The notes under the pieces: model-generated | What the model was told of the DNA's origin: nothing | The model's input: the letters and a program-made list of their open reading frames with translations, nothing else | Database searches by the model: none | Origin: Sphingomonas flavalba | GTDB lineage: Bacteria; Pseudomonadota; Alphaproteobacteria; Sphingomonadales; Sphingomonadaceae | DNA: 64,000 nucleotides | Assembly: GCF_004796535.1 (NCBI RefSeq) | Contig: NZ_SPHY01000002.1 | Coordinates: 186,001-250,000, forward strand | Reading direction: 5' to 3' | Position numbers and translations under genes: made by a program | Shown here: piece by piece, positions 1-7,014 of the stretch | Layout of the letters: each line of letters starts with the position of its first letter | How positions within the stretch are numbered: the stretch's first letter is position 1

Positions 1-181
1 CAAGGCAGCCGACCTCGACCACGCCCAGCCTGGCCTTGCGCCCCTCGCCGCCGATGGCTTTACGCAACGCCTTGGCGAGCCGCGTCTTGCCGCGCGGGCC
101 GAAGCCGCCGCCCAGCCGCTTCGAGCATTTTCGACAGACCAGCAGCGCGCCCTGCCAGTCGGAACGGACCGCTGTCTTCAC
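1..181 (-). CDS. (2Fe-2S) ferredoxin-domain protein, partial (3' end outside window)
   Basis: The first 60 codons are visible; the gene runs off the left edge. It starts with GTG at 181, which shares GTGA with the stop of the J-domain gene upstream, so the two are probably translationally coupled. The N-terminal part has a CxxC pair (VCRKCSK), followed by a basic glycine-rich stretch and a beta strand leading into VGCL. This resembles the thioredoxin-fold [2Fe-2S] ferredoxin-like proteins annotated in sphingomonads, whose second cysteine pair would lie beyond the window. Function is unknown; a role in electron transfer or Fe-S binding is inferred from the family only. Confidence 0.6.
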   Translation of the reverse strand, partial: MKTAVRSDWQGALLVCRKCSKRLGGGFGPRGKTRLAKALRKAIGGEGRKARLGVVEVGCL

Positions 182-714
182 GCCGGTCGGCGCTCTTCTG
201 CCCGACGCAACACTTCGTAGGCCGCCTGGATCGCCTGAAACCGCACCGCCGCCTCGGCATCGCCGGGACGGATATCGGGGTGATTCTCCTTGGCCAGCCG
301 CCGCCAGGCGGCTTTCACCGCCTCGAAATCGGCATCCACCTCCAGATCAAGCGTGTCGAGCGCGCGCATCTCGTCGCGGGACCGGCTGCCGTCGCCCGGC
401 CCGGCCCAACCGTGATGTGCGCTCTGCCGGTATCCGCCAGCGTCGCGCCGCTCGTCGGCCTCGCGCGCTGCCGCTTCCTCTGCACTCAGGCCCTGGAAAT
501 AATCCCAGCCGGCATTGTACTCTGCAGCGTGGCGCTCGCAGAAATACCAGCGTTCGCGGCTGTTCGGCGCCTTGGGGGCCGGCCGGTCGCCCGGTTCGTC
601 GCAACCGACCCTGTCGCATAGCCGCACTGTCGCTGCTTCGCGTTCGGAGCCATAGGCGCGCCAACGGGGGAAGCCCCAGTCGAGGGATCGGGTTGAGCGT
701 GGAGAACGGGCCAT
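178..714 (-). CDS. J-domain protein with N-terminal Cys/His cluster
   Basis: 178 residues. The C-terminal ~60 residues form a J domain with the essential HPD tripeptide at about 145-147, so the protein probably stimulates a DnaK-type Hsp70. The N-terminal half has C33, C38, C59 and H62 in a zinc-ribbon-like arrangement. This is not the DnaJ layout, where the J domain comes first and is followed by a G/F region. The start at 714 (MARSPRST) was preferred over an in-frame start 17 codons upstream because similarity begins there. It overlaps the [2Fe-2S] protein downstream by GTGA, which suggests a joint role. Confidence 0.72.
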   Translation of the reverse strand: MARSPRSTRSLDWGFPRWRAYGSEREAATVRLCDRVGCDEPGDRPAPKAPNSRERWYFCERHAAEYNAGWDYFQGLSAEEAAAREADERRDAGGYRQSAHHGWAGPGDGSRSRDEMRALDTLDLEVDADFEAVKAAWRRLAKENHPDIRPGDAEAAVRFQAIQAAYEVLRRAEERRPA

Positions 715-772
715 GACCCGCAAATAGGTGCCACGCCGCGTCGCGCAAGCCAAGGGCTGTGCCAACTCCCGG

Positions 773-1570
773 CTATCGCCCGAACGGCACTACCTTGTTG
801 GCGCTGTCATGGCCGATATCGGCGCGCCCGAGGAATGGGATGCCGGAGATGCGACACCAATGCTCGGCGATCGCCACTTCGTCCATGCCGAAATCGACGT
901 CGTTCTCTGGAATCTGGCTGCACCGGCCGAGCCGGATTCCGGCGACGCGGCGGATGCCGGGGTGGGCAGTGATCTGCGCCAGCGCCCGATCGATCCGGTA
1001 ATGATATTCGCTCACCTCCTCCAGCATCAGGACATGACCGTTCAGGTCCGGCTGCCAGGGCAGGCCGATCAGATGAGCGAGGATCGTGATGTTAAACGCC
1101 GCCTTACGGCCCGGAGACGCTTCGCACGCGCTCTCGCGACCGTCGACCAGCCAGTCGAGCGCGCGGTTGACCGCCGCGTCGCCGCCCCGCCGGTTCAGGT
1201 CCGCCGGCATCGGCCCGTGGGCGACCCGCCTATACCCTTCTGCATAGAGCGCGCCGAGCAGGGTGCCGGCGTCGCTATAGCCCATCCATTGCTTGTCGCC
1301 GGCGGCGCCGGACAGGCGGGGCAGCACCGCCTCGACGATCCGGCAGGCGCCATAGCCGCCGCGTGCGAACCAAACCGCGTCCAGATCCGGATCGTTGGCA
1401 TATTCGACCAGCGCGTCGGCCCGCGCCGCATCCGGCCCAGCGAAATGGCCGTGGGTCAGGTAGCATTGCGGGTGAATGCGCAATTCCGCCCTGCCGCCGG
1501 CCAGTTGATGGAGCCGCCTCGCCAGTTCCGGTGTGATCGGGCAACTGGGTGCCACAATTCCGATCCGCAT
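773..1570 (-). CDS. ldcA: LD-carboxypeptidase (S66 family, murein tetrapeptide carboxypeptidase)
   Basis: About 265 residues, no signal peptide, so cytoplasmic. S66 peptidases remove the terminal D-Ala from recycled murein tetrapeptides using a Ser-Glu-His triad. Visible motifs are RGGYG near residue 70, the nucleophile S99 in GYSD, LMLEEVSEYHYRIDR carrying the acidic residue, and GHDSANK near the C-terminus with the histidine. The start MRIGIVAPS at 1570 fits the family; the upstream in-frame ATG would add 21 unrelated residues. It is divergent from the Mur ligase with a 49-nt shared upstream region. MccF-like immunity proteins belong to the same family, but the neighbours favour recycling. 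Confidence 0.85.
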   Translation of the reverse strand: MRIGIVAPSCPITPELARRLHQLAGGRAELRIHPQCYLTHGHFAGPDAARADALVEYANDPDLDAVWFARGGYGACRIVEAVLPRLSGAAGDKQWMGYSDAGTLLGALYAEGYRRVAHGPMPADLNRRGGDAAVNRALDWLVDGRESACEASPGRKAAFNITILAHLIGLPWQPDLNGHVLMLEEVSEYHYRIDRALAQITAHPGIRRVAGIRLGRCSQIPENDVDFGMDEVAIAEHWCRISGIPFLGRADIGHDSANKVVPFGR

Positions 1571-1619
1571 CGCCGCTCCCGTGCTTGTCTGCTTCCGCGA
1601 AATCCGTGATAGCGCGGCG

Positions 1620-3029
1620 ATGAGCGCGCACAAATCCTACTTTTTCTGCGGTATCGGCGGCAGCGGTATGCTGCCCCTGGCACTGATCCTCAAGGCGGCC
1701 GGCCACCGGGTCTGCGGTTCGGACCGGGCGCTCGACCAGGGCCGCACCGCGCCGAAATTCGACTTTCTCCGCGCCCAGGGCATCGGCCTGTTCCCGCAGG
1801 ACGGCAGCGGCGTCACCGACGCCGGGCAGATCGTCGTCGCCTCGGCCGCGGTCGAGGATACGGTGCCCGATATTGCTCGCGCCGTCGCGCTCGGCTGCCC
1901 GCGCCTGTCCCGCGCCGCCCTGCTGTCCGAGCTGTTCAATGCCAGCCCGCAGGGCATCGCCGTCGGCGGTACCAGCGGCAAGTCGACGACGACCGGGATG
2001 ATCGGTTGGATCTTCCACGCCCTCGGTCGGCGGCCGACGGTGATGAATGGCGCGGTGATGAAGAATTTCGTCACCGCCGACGCGCCCTTCGCCAGCGCCC
2101 TTGTCGGCGACGGCGACGCCTTCATTAGCGAGGTCGACGAAAGCGATGGCTCGATCGCCCTCTACAACCCGGCGATCGCGGTGCTGAACAACATCTCGCT
2201 CGATCATAAATCGCTTGATGAACTGCACGTGCTGTTCGGCAATTTCACTCGCCGGGCCGGCCGGGCGGTCGTCAATCTCGACGATGCGGAAGCCTCAGTG
2301 GTTGCCGCGGAGATTCACGCCGATGCGCTGATAGGCGTCGGCTTCAACGCCCCCGCCGCCCGCCTAGCGGGCAGCGCGCTGGTCGAGGAGCCGACCGCCG
2401 TCAGCTTCACCGTCACCGACCGGGAGACCGGCGCCAGCGCCGCCGTCCGCCTTGCCGTGCCCGGCCGCCACAACGCCCAGAACGGCCTTAGCGCGCTTGG
2501 CGCCGCCGTCGCCGCTGGCATCCCGCTGGCCGACGCCGCCGGGGCGATCGCCGGCTTCACCGGCCTCAGCCGTCGGATGGACATCGTCGGCACCATGGGC
2601 GGCGTCACCGTCATCGACGATTTCGGGCATAATCCCGACAAGATCGCCGCCACCCTGTCGGCGCTCCACGCTTTTCCCGGCCGGCTGCTGCTGTTTTTCC
2701 AGCCGCACGGTTACGGGCCGCTTCGCCTGATGGGCGACGCGCTGGTCGACACCTTTGTCGGCCATATGGGTGGCGACGACGTGCTGCTGCTGTGCGACCC
2801 AGTCTATTTCGGCGGCACCGTCAGCCGCGATGTCGGCAGCGGAGCGATCGTCGCCGCCGTCGCCGCCGGCGGCCGCGCCGCCGAATACCATCCAAGCCGC
2901 GCCGCCTGCGGCGACCGCCTCGTCGCCCGTGCCCGCCCCGGCGACCGCATCGTGGTGATGGGCGCGCGCGACGACACGCTGTCCGCCTTCGCCGCCGACT
3001 TGCTGCGGCGGGTCGGTGGGGATGGATAG
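1620..3029 (+). CDS. Mur ligase family protein (MurC/Mpl type)
   Basis: 469 residues with the three-domain Mur ligase plan: an N-terminal Rossmann-like domain with GIGGSGM, a central ATPase domain with the P-loop GGTSGKSTTTGM, and a C-terminal domain containing DDFGHNPDK. The family joins amino acids or peptides to UDP-MurNAc. The LD-carboxypeptidase and AmpD-like amidase alongside suggest the Mpl role: attaching recycled tripeptide to UDP-MurNAc. The P-loop has GTSGKS rather than the GTHGKT usual in MurC and Mpl, so substrate identity is inferred. Start at 1620 (MSAHKS) chosen because the fold begins there. Confidence 0.75.
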   Translation: MSAHKSYFFCGIGGSGMLPLALILKAAGHRVCGSDRALDQGRTAPKFDFLRAQGIGLFPQDGSGVTDAGQIVVASAAVEDTVPDIARAVALGCPRLSRAALLSELFNASPQGIAVGGTSGKSTTTGMIGWIFHALGRRPTVMNGAVMKNFVTADAPFASALVGDGDAFISEVDESDGSIALYNPAIAVLNNISLDHKSLDELHVLFGNFTRRAGRAVVNLDDAEASVVAAEIHADALIGVGFNAPAARLAGSALVEEPTAVSFTVTDRETGASAAVRLAVPGRHNAQNGLSALGAAVAAGIPLADAAGAIAGFTGLSRRMDIVGTMGGVTVIDDFGHNPDKIAATLSALHAFPGRLLLFFQPHGYGPLRLMGDALVDTFVGHMGGDDVLLLCDPVYFGGTVSRDVGSGAIVAAVAAGGRAAEYHPSRAACGDRLVARARPGDRIVVMGARDDTLSAFAADLLRRVGGDG

Positions 3030-3400
3030 GCCAGAGGGTCTGTAAGCCGGGTTCTGTCCACCCCTTGCGGGGATAGGCGACCATTCCTCTAGGACCGGCA
3101 TTGCTGCCGGCCTCCAGCAACCAACCCGGACGGCGGGCCGGAACAGGCCCATATGCCATCCCTATTCGGTCTTGCTCCCGGTGGGGTTTGCCCTGCCGTT
3201 CCCGTTGCCGGGTCCGCGGTGCGCTCTTACCGCACCCTTTCACCTTCGCGTGGCCGAAGCCGTCGCGACCTGCTCTCTGTGGCACTGTCCCTGGGGTCGC
3301 CCCCGCCGGGCGTTACCCGGCACCGTCATTCCGTGGAGCCCGGACTTTCCTCCCGCGCACAAGAAGCACGCCGGCGGTCGCCCGACCCTCTGGCCCAGCC
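3030..3400 (-). ncRNA. rnpB: RNase P RNA (bacterial type A)
   Basis: The minus strand reads as a bacterial RNase P RNA. The 5' end has GGCCAGAGGGTC, perfectly complementary to GACCCTCTGGCC at the 3' end (helix P1). Conserved core segments are present: GAGGAAAGTCCGGGCTCC near the 5' end, the ACAGTGCCACAGAGA block in the middle, and GGACAGAACCCGGCTTACAG near the 3' end. It fills the gap between the Mur ligase and amidase genes. It forms the catalytic subunit that matures tRNA 5' ends. Ends are good to within a few bases. Confidence 0.96.
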
Positions 3401-3403
3401 CTT

Positions 3404-4096
3404 CTAGTCGTCGCCGCGCGGCTTGGGAAGCAGCAAGGCGAGCAGGATGGCGCGGCATTCGCCGTCGATCTCGCCGTCGATAAGCTCGGGGCGGAAACGC
3501 CGCTGAAATGCCACCACCGCTGCCAGCTTGTCGGTCACGTCATAGCCGAACCGCTCCAGCGCCAGCAGGAAGCCGGCCTCCGTCCAGTTCGGGTCCATCA
3601 AGTTCTTTGTCGGCCTCGGCAGCGCCAGCCGCAGCTTCGCCAGCCGCGCCCATGGGAACAGCTCGCCGGGATCCTGCTTGCGCGTCGGCGCGATATCGGA
3701 ATGGCCGACGATATTGCCGCGCGTGATCGCGTGCCGGTCCTTGATCTCGGCGACCAGCGGGATCAGCGCGTCGATCTGCTCGTCGGGAAACGGACGATAG
3801 CCGAATTCGTGACCGGGGTTGACCAGCTCGATGCCGACGGATGCGCTGTTGATGTTGGACAGGCCACGCCAATGCGACGCGCCGGCGTGCCAGGCGCGCT
3901 TATCCTCGGCGACCATACGCAGCACCTGTCCATCCTCGGTTACGAGATAATGTGCAGACACCTTTGCCGCCGGATCGCACAGCCGCGCGATCGCCGAGGC
4001 GGCATCGACCATACCGGTATAGTGCAGCACGATCATCGAAACAGGCAGCGTGCGATCGTCGAAATTCGGTGACGGCGTCTCGATCACGTCAACCAC
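3404..4096 (-). CDS. ampD: N-acetylmuramoyl-L-alanine amidase, AmpD-like
   Basis: 230 residues, amidase_2 fold. It cleaves the MurNAc-L-Ala bond. Zinc ligands are visible as the H of LHYTG, the H of GHSD and the D of QDPGELFPW; WHAG and NINSASVGIELVN are family landmarks. No signal peptide, as in cytosolic AmpD. The C-terminal region (FLLALERFGYD..VAAFQRRFRPE) looks like a peptidoglycan-binding-type helical extension. GTG at 4096 was chosen because a GGGGG ribosome-binding run lies just upstream; GTG at 4087 is also possible. It ends 4 nt from the 5' end of the RNase P RNA. Confidence 0.85.
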   Translation of the reverse strand: MVDVIETPSPNFDDRTLPVSMIVLHYTGMVDAASAIARLCDPAAKVSAHYLVTEDGQVLRMVAEDKRAWHAGASHWRGLSNINSASVGIELVNPGHEFGYRPFPDEQIDALIPLVAEIKDRHAITRGNIVGHSDIAPTRKQDPGELFPWARLAKLRLALPRPTKNLMDPNWTEAGFLLALERFGYDVTDKLAAVVAFQRRFRPELIDGEIDGECRAILLALLLPKPRGDD

Positions 4097-4179
4097 GCCC
4101 CCTGTTCCCCTTCGTCTGTTTTCACCCCCGGGGCACCCGCCGCACAAACGGGTGCCGCGTCAAGTCTTTCCTGCGCCAG

Positions 4180-5022
4180 TCAAGCCGCACGGGTCGCCAC
4201 CTGGAGGGTGGATGGGCGATACAACCCCCTGATTTCCGGGTCAGAAACGAACGCGTCGGTCTGGCCGACCACCGTTTCGCCGGCGCCCAGCATCAGCAGG
4301 CCGTCGCACGTAATGGCGGCATGCAGCCGGCCGAATGCCGCGCGCCGCCGTTCCGCAGCAAAATAGAGTAGCAGATTGCGGCACAGGATGACGTCCGCCT
4401 TGCCGGCGAACGGCGTCGGGTCGAGCAGGTTGTGCTGGCGAAAGCGGATGCGCCCGGCCAGTTCGCGCCTGACCCGCCAATGTGCCCCGTCCTGCTCGAA
4501 CCAGCGCAGCATTTGGCCGACCGGCAGGCCGCGCTGGATCTCGAACTGGCTGAAAAGGCCATCGCGGGCCTGGGTGATCGCGGCGCGCGAGATGTCGGTC
4601 GCCAGCAGGTCGATCCGCCACCCGTCCCAGCGGGCCCGCGCCTCGGCGAACTGGATAGCCAGCGAATAGGCTTCCTGTCCGGTCGAGCAGCCCGCGCACC
4701 AGATCGTCAGCCGTCGTTCGTCCGCCCGCCGCGCCCGCATTCGCTCCAGCCCGTCTGTAGCCAGCAGTTCGAACACGGCGCGGTCGCGGAAGAAGGACGT
4801 CTCGTTGTTCAGCAGTGCCTCGACGACCAGCCCGGCCAGCCGCTCATCCCTGCGGCCGATCAGCGCCGTTACCAGTTCGGCCAGGCTGGCAAGGCCGCGG
4901 TCCCGCAGCAGTGGCTTCAACGCCGTCTCCACGCGCCACAGCCGGCTTTCGGCCATCTGCTGCCCGCTATGCTGCTCCAGCAGGTTGGCGAGGAAACGCA
5001 GCGTGGCCGGGTCCGCGCTCAT
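4180..5022 (-). CDS. cheR: Protein-glutamate O-methyltransferase CheR
   Basis: 280 residues. CheR uses SAM to methylate receptor glutamates and sets chemotactic adaptation against CheB. Visible features are NNETSFFRD in the N-terminal helical domain, the SAM-binding motif I (CAGCSTGQEAYSLA), LLATDIS, and CRNLLLYF. ATG at 5022 overlaps the cheB stop as ATGA and removes a spurious 93-codon upstream extension. It is the last gene of the chemotaxis operon. Confidence 0.95.
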   Translation of the reverse strand: MSADPATLRFLANLLEQHSGQQMAESRLWRVETALKPLLRDRGLASLAELVTALIGRRDERLAGLVVEALLNNETSFFRDRAVFELLATDGLERMRARRADERRLTIWCAGCSTGQEAYSLAIQFAEARARWDGWRIDLLATDISRAAITQARDGLFSQFEIQRGLPVGQMLRWFEQDGAHWRVRRELAGRIRFRQHNLLDPTPFAGKADVILCRNLLLYFAAERRRAAFGRLHAAITCDGLLMLGAGETVVGQTDAFVSDPEIRGLYRPSTLQVATRAA

Positions 5023-6131
5023 GCGGCGCCCGCCGCCGCCCGGGCGCGCCGGGCCAGCGTATCGGCAATCTGCGCCGGCGGCAGGATCGCGCACGCCAGC
5101 CCCGCCCCGGCGGCGGCGCCCGGCATACCCCAGACGACGGCGGTATCGCGGTTCTGGACCAGCAGGTCGGCGCCGGCATCGGCCAGAGCGCGGCCGCCGA
5201 TGACCCCGTCGCGGCCCATGCCGGACAGCACGATGCCGACGGCGGCGGGGCCGTAGGCGGCTGCGACCGATTCGAACATCGGGTCGACCGACGGCATGCA
5301 ACCGCTGTCGGCAGCACCATCGACGATATGCGCGGCAGCCCGGCCGGATGTTAGCCGGACCCCCAGATGGCCTTCGCCCGGCGCGACGAGGATTTCGCCC
5401 CGGCGCAAGCGCCGCCCCTCGGCGGCGACGGCGGCGGGCCGTCCGGCGATCTCCTCGATCTGGGCGGCGAAGAAGCTCATGAACACCGGCGGCAGATGCT
5501 GGGTGATCAGGATCGGCGCGTCGAAATCCGCCGGCAGCGCCCGCAGCAGGTCCGACAGAGCGTGCAACCCGCCGGTCGATGCCCCGATCGCGACGCAGGC
5601 GATCGGCCCGCGCGACAGCGGCCGCATGGCCAGCGGCACTTCCGCCACCCCGTCGGTCAGCCCGTGGCCGGTCCGCGCCGGTGGCTTCGCGTGACCGATG
5701 CGGATCAACCGTTCCGCCAGCACCTCGGCGAAGCGCCCGCCGAACGACCCGGCGCCGGGCTTGGCCAGTGTATCGGCGGCGCCCAGGGTCAGCGCTCGCA
5801 TCGTCGCCACCGCGCCTTCCTCGGCCGACGACGAAACGATCAGCACGCGCGCGCCGTTGCTGGCGGCGAGCACGGCGGGAAGTGCGGTCAGCCCGTCCAT
5901 GCCTGGCATCTCGATGTCGAGCAGGATGATGTCGACCCAGGCGCCGGACAGATAGGCGAGCGCGGCGTCGGCGCTCGACACGGTGGCGACGATCTCGAAT
6001 TCCGGGCGTGCCGCGATCATCCGGCTGAACACCGCGCGGGCCACCGCCGAATCGTCGACGATCAGCAGGCGGATCGGCCGTTGGCCGCGCAAACCGGGGG
6101 TTCCGGCGCCTGGTGCTGCTGCAAGCGCCAT
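5019..6131 (-). CDS. cheB: Chemotaxis response regulator protein-glutamate methylesterase CheB
   Basis: 370 residues. Receiver domain (about 20-135) with the acid pair D26/D27 and phosphoacceptor D72, then the methylesterase domain (about 170-365) with catalytic S185 (GASTGG), H212 (QHLPP) and D308 (GMGRDG). It demethylates and deamidates receptors when phosphorylated by CheA. About 7 nt lies between cheY and cheB, and cheB overlaps cheR. The roughly 20 Ala/Gly/Pro-rich residues before the receiver may mean the true start is somewhat downstream. Confidence 0.95.
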   Translation of the reverse strand: MALAAAPGAGTPGLRGQRPIRLLIVDDSAVARAVFSRMIAARPEFEIVATVSSADAALAYLSGAWVDIILLDIEMPGMDGLTALPAVLAASNGARVLIVSSSAEEGAVATMRALTLGAADTLAKPGAGSFGGRFAEVLAERLIRIGHAKPPARTGHGLTDGVAEVPLAMRPLSRGPIACVAIGASTGGLHALSDLLRALPADFDAPILITQHLPPVFMSFFAAQIEEIAGRPAAVAAEGRRLRRGEILVAPGEGHLGVRLTSGRAAAHIVDGAADSGCMPSVDPMFESVAAAYGPAAVGIVLSGMGRDGVIGGRALADAGADLLVQNRDTAVVWGMPGAAAGAGLACAILPPAQIADTLARRARAAAGAA

Positions 6132-6138
6132 GTCCGGC

Positions 6139-6507
6139 TCAGGCCAGGCCGACGATCTGCAGCTTGCTGGCCAGCGTGTCGCGGTCGAACGGCTTCATCA
6201 CATATTCGTCTGCACCGGCCTCGATCGCGGCCTTGATATGGGCGATGCCGTTTTCGGTGGTGCAGAAGACGACCTTGGGTCGGCGTGCGATGACGTTGCT
6301 CCGGCCCAGCGCCTGCAGGAACTCCATGCCGCTCATCACCGGCATGTTCCAGTCGAGCAGCACGACGTCCGGCGGCGTCGCCTCGCAATGGATCAGCGCC
6401 TGCTGCCCGTCTTCCGCCTCGGCAACCTCGAAGGACAGCGTTTCGAGGATGTGGCGGGCGACCTTCCGGATCACCTTCGAATCATCGACAACCAGACATG
6501 TCTTCAT
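6139..6507 (-). CDS. cheY: CheY-like single-domain response regulator
   Basis: 122 residues, receiver domain only: acid pair D8/D9, phosphoacceptor D52 (LLDWNMP), the T/S position in FCTTEN, and the conserved K in MKPF. Position between cheW and cheB makes it the likely CheA target that binds the flagellar switch or acts as a phosphate sink. There is a 63-nt gap to cheW, the widest inside this operon, so an internal promoter is possible. Confidence 0.88.
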   Translation of the reverse strand: MKTCLVVDDSKVIRKVARHILETLSFEVAEAEDGQQALIHCEATPPDVVLLDWNMPVMSGMEFLQALGRSNVIARRPKVVFCTTENGIAHIKAAIEAGADEYVMKPFDRDTLASKLQIVGLA

Positions 6508-6570
6508 GGTATCAGCCTGCGCCCCGTCTTCTTTGTGCCTTCCATTTAAACGGCTTGTGTAAGCGTGACG

Positions 6571-7014
6571 TTAAGACGCCTGGGCAAGCGCATGCTCCTC
6601 CGGGCCGGCGATCAGCCGCTCCGGATCGACGAGCAACAGCGCCTCGCCTTCGAAATCCACCATACCGGTCGCCACCCGTGCCCAGCCGGCCTCGAGCCGG
6701 GCGCGGATCGGCACCGGCTCCTGCTCGATCACCCGCGCGTCGTCGATTGCGCCGACCAGCAAGCCGTAGGGATGGCCGTCCACGGTGACGACGACGGCGC
6801 GCGACGACGGCTTGGCCGGTGCCGGCAGGCCGAGCGCGCGGTTGCAGCAGATGACGGTCAGCAGCCGGCTGCGCAGCGCCGCCAGCCCGACGACATGCGC
6901 CGGCGCCAGCGGTACCGGCGCGATCGCCCCGATATCGACGACCGAATCGACCTGGGCGGCGCGGATCGCGACCGGCTGTCCGGCAATGGTGCAGAGCAGG
7001 AAAAGCTTGTCCAT
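6571..7014 (-). CDS. cheW: Chemotaxis coupling protein CheW
   Basis: 147 residues, one CheW domain (LFLLCTIAGQPVAIRAAQVDS, HVVGLAALRSRLLTVI, GLLVGAIDDARVIE). CheW links receptors to CheA. ATG at 7014 overlaps the cheA stop as TGATG, removing a false 171-codon extension. The usual glycine-rich R-G-x-x-P core is modified here (GLAALRSRLLTV), so it is a divergent member. Confidence 0.85.
   Translation of the reverse strand: MDKLFLLCTIAGQPVAIRAAQVDSVVDIGAIAPVPLAPAHVVGLAALRSRLLTVICCNRALGLPAPAKPSSRAVVVTVDGHPYGLLVGAIDDARVIEQEPVPIRARLEAGWARVATGMVDFEGEALLLVDPERLIAGPEEHALAQAS

Noticed and set aside
60-260. Short minus-strand open frame of 66 codons across the J-domain/ferredoxin junction
   Set aside because: It is the wrong frame for both; the correct frames give a J domain and a Cys-containing ferredoxin-like start joined by GTGA.
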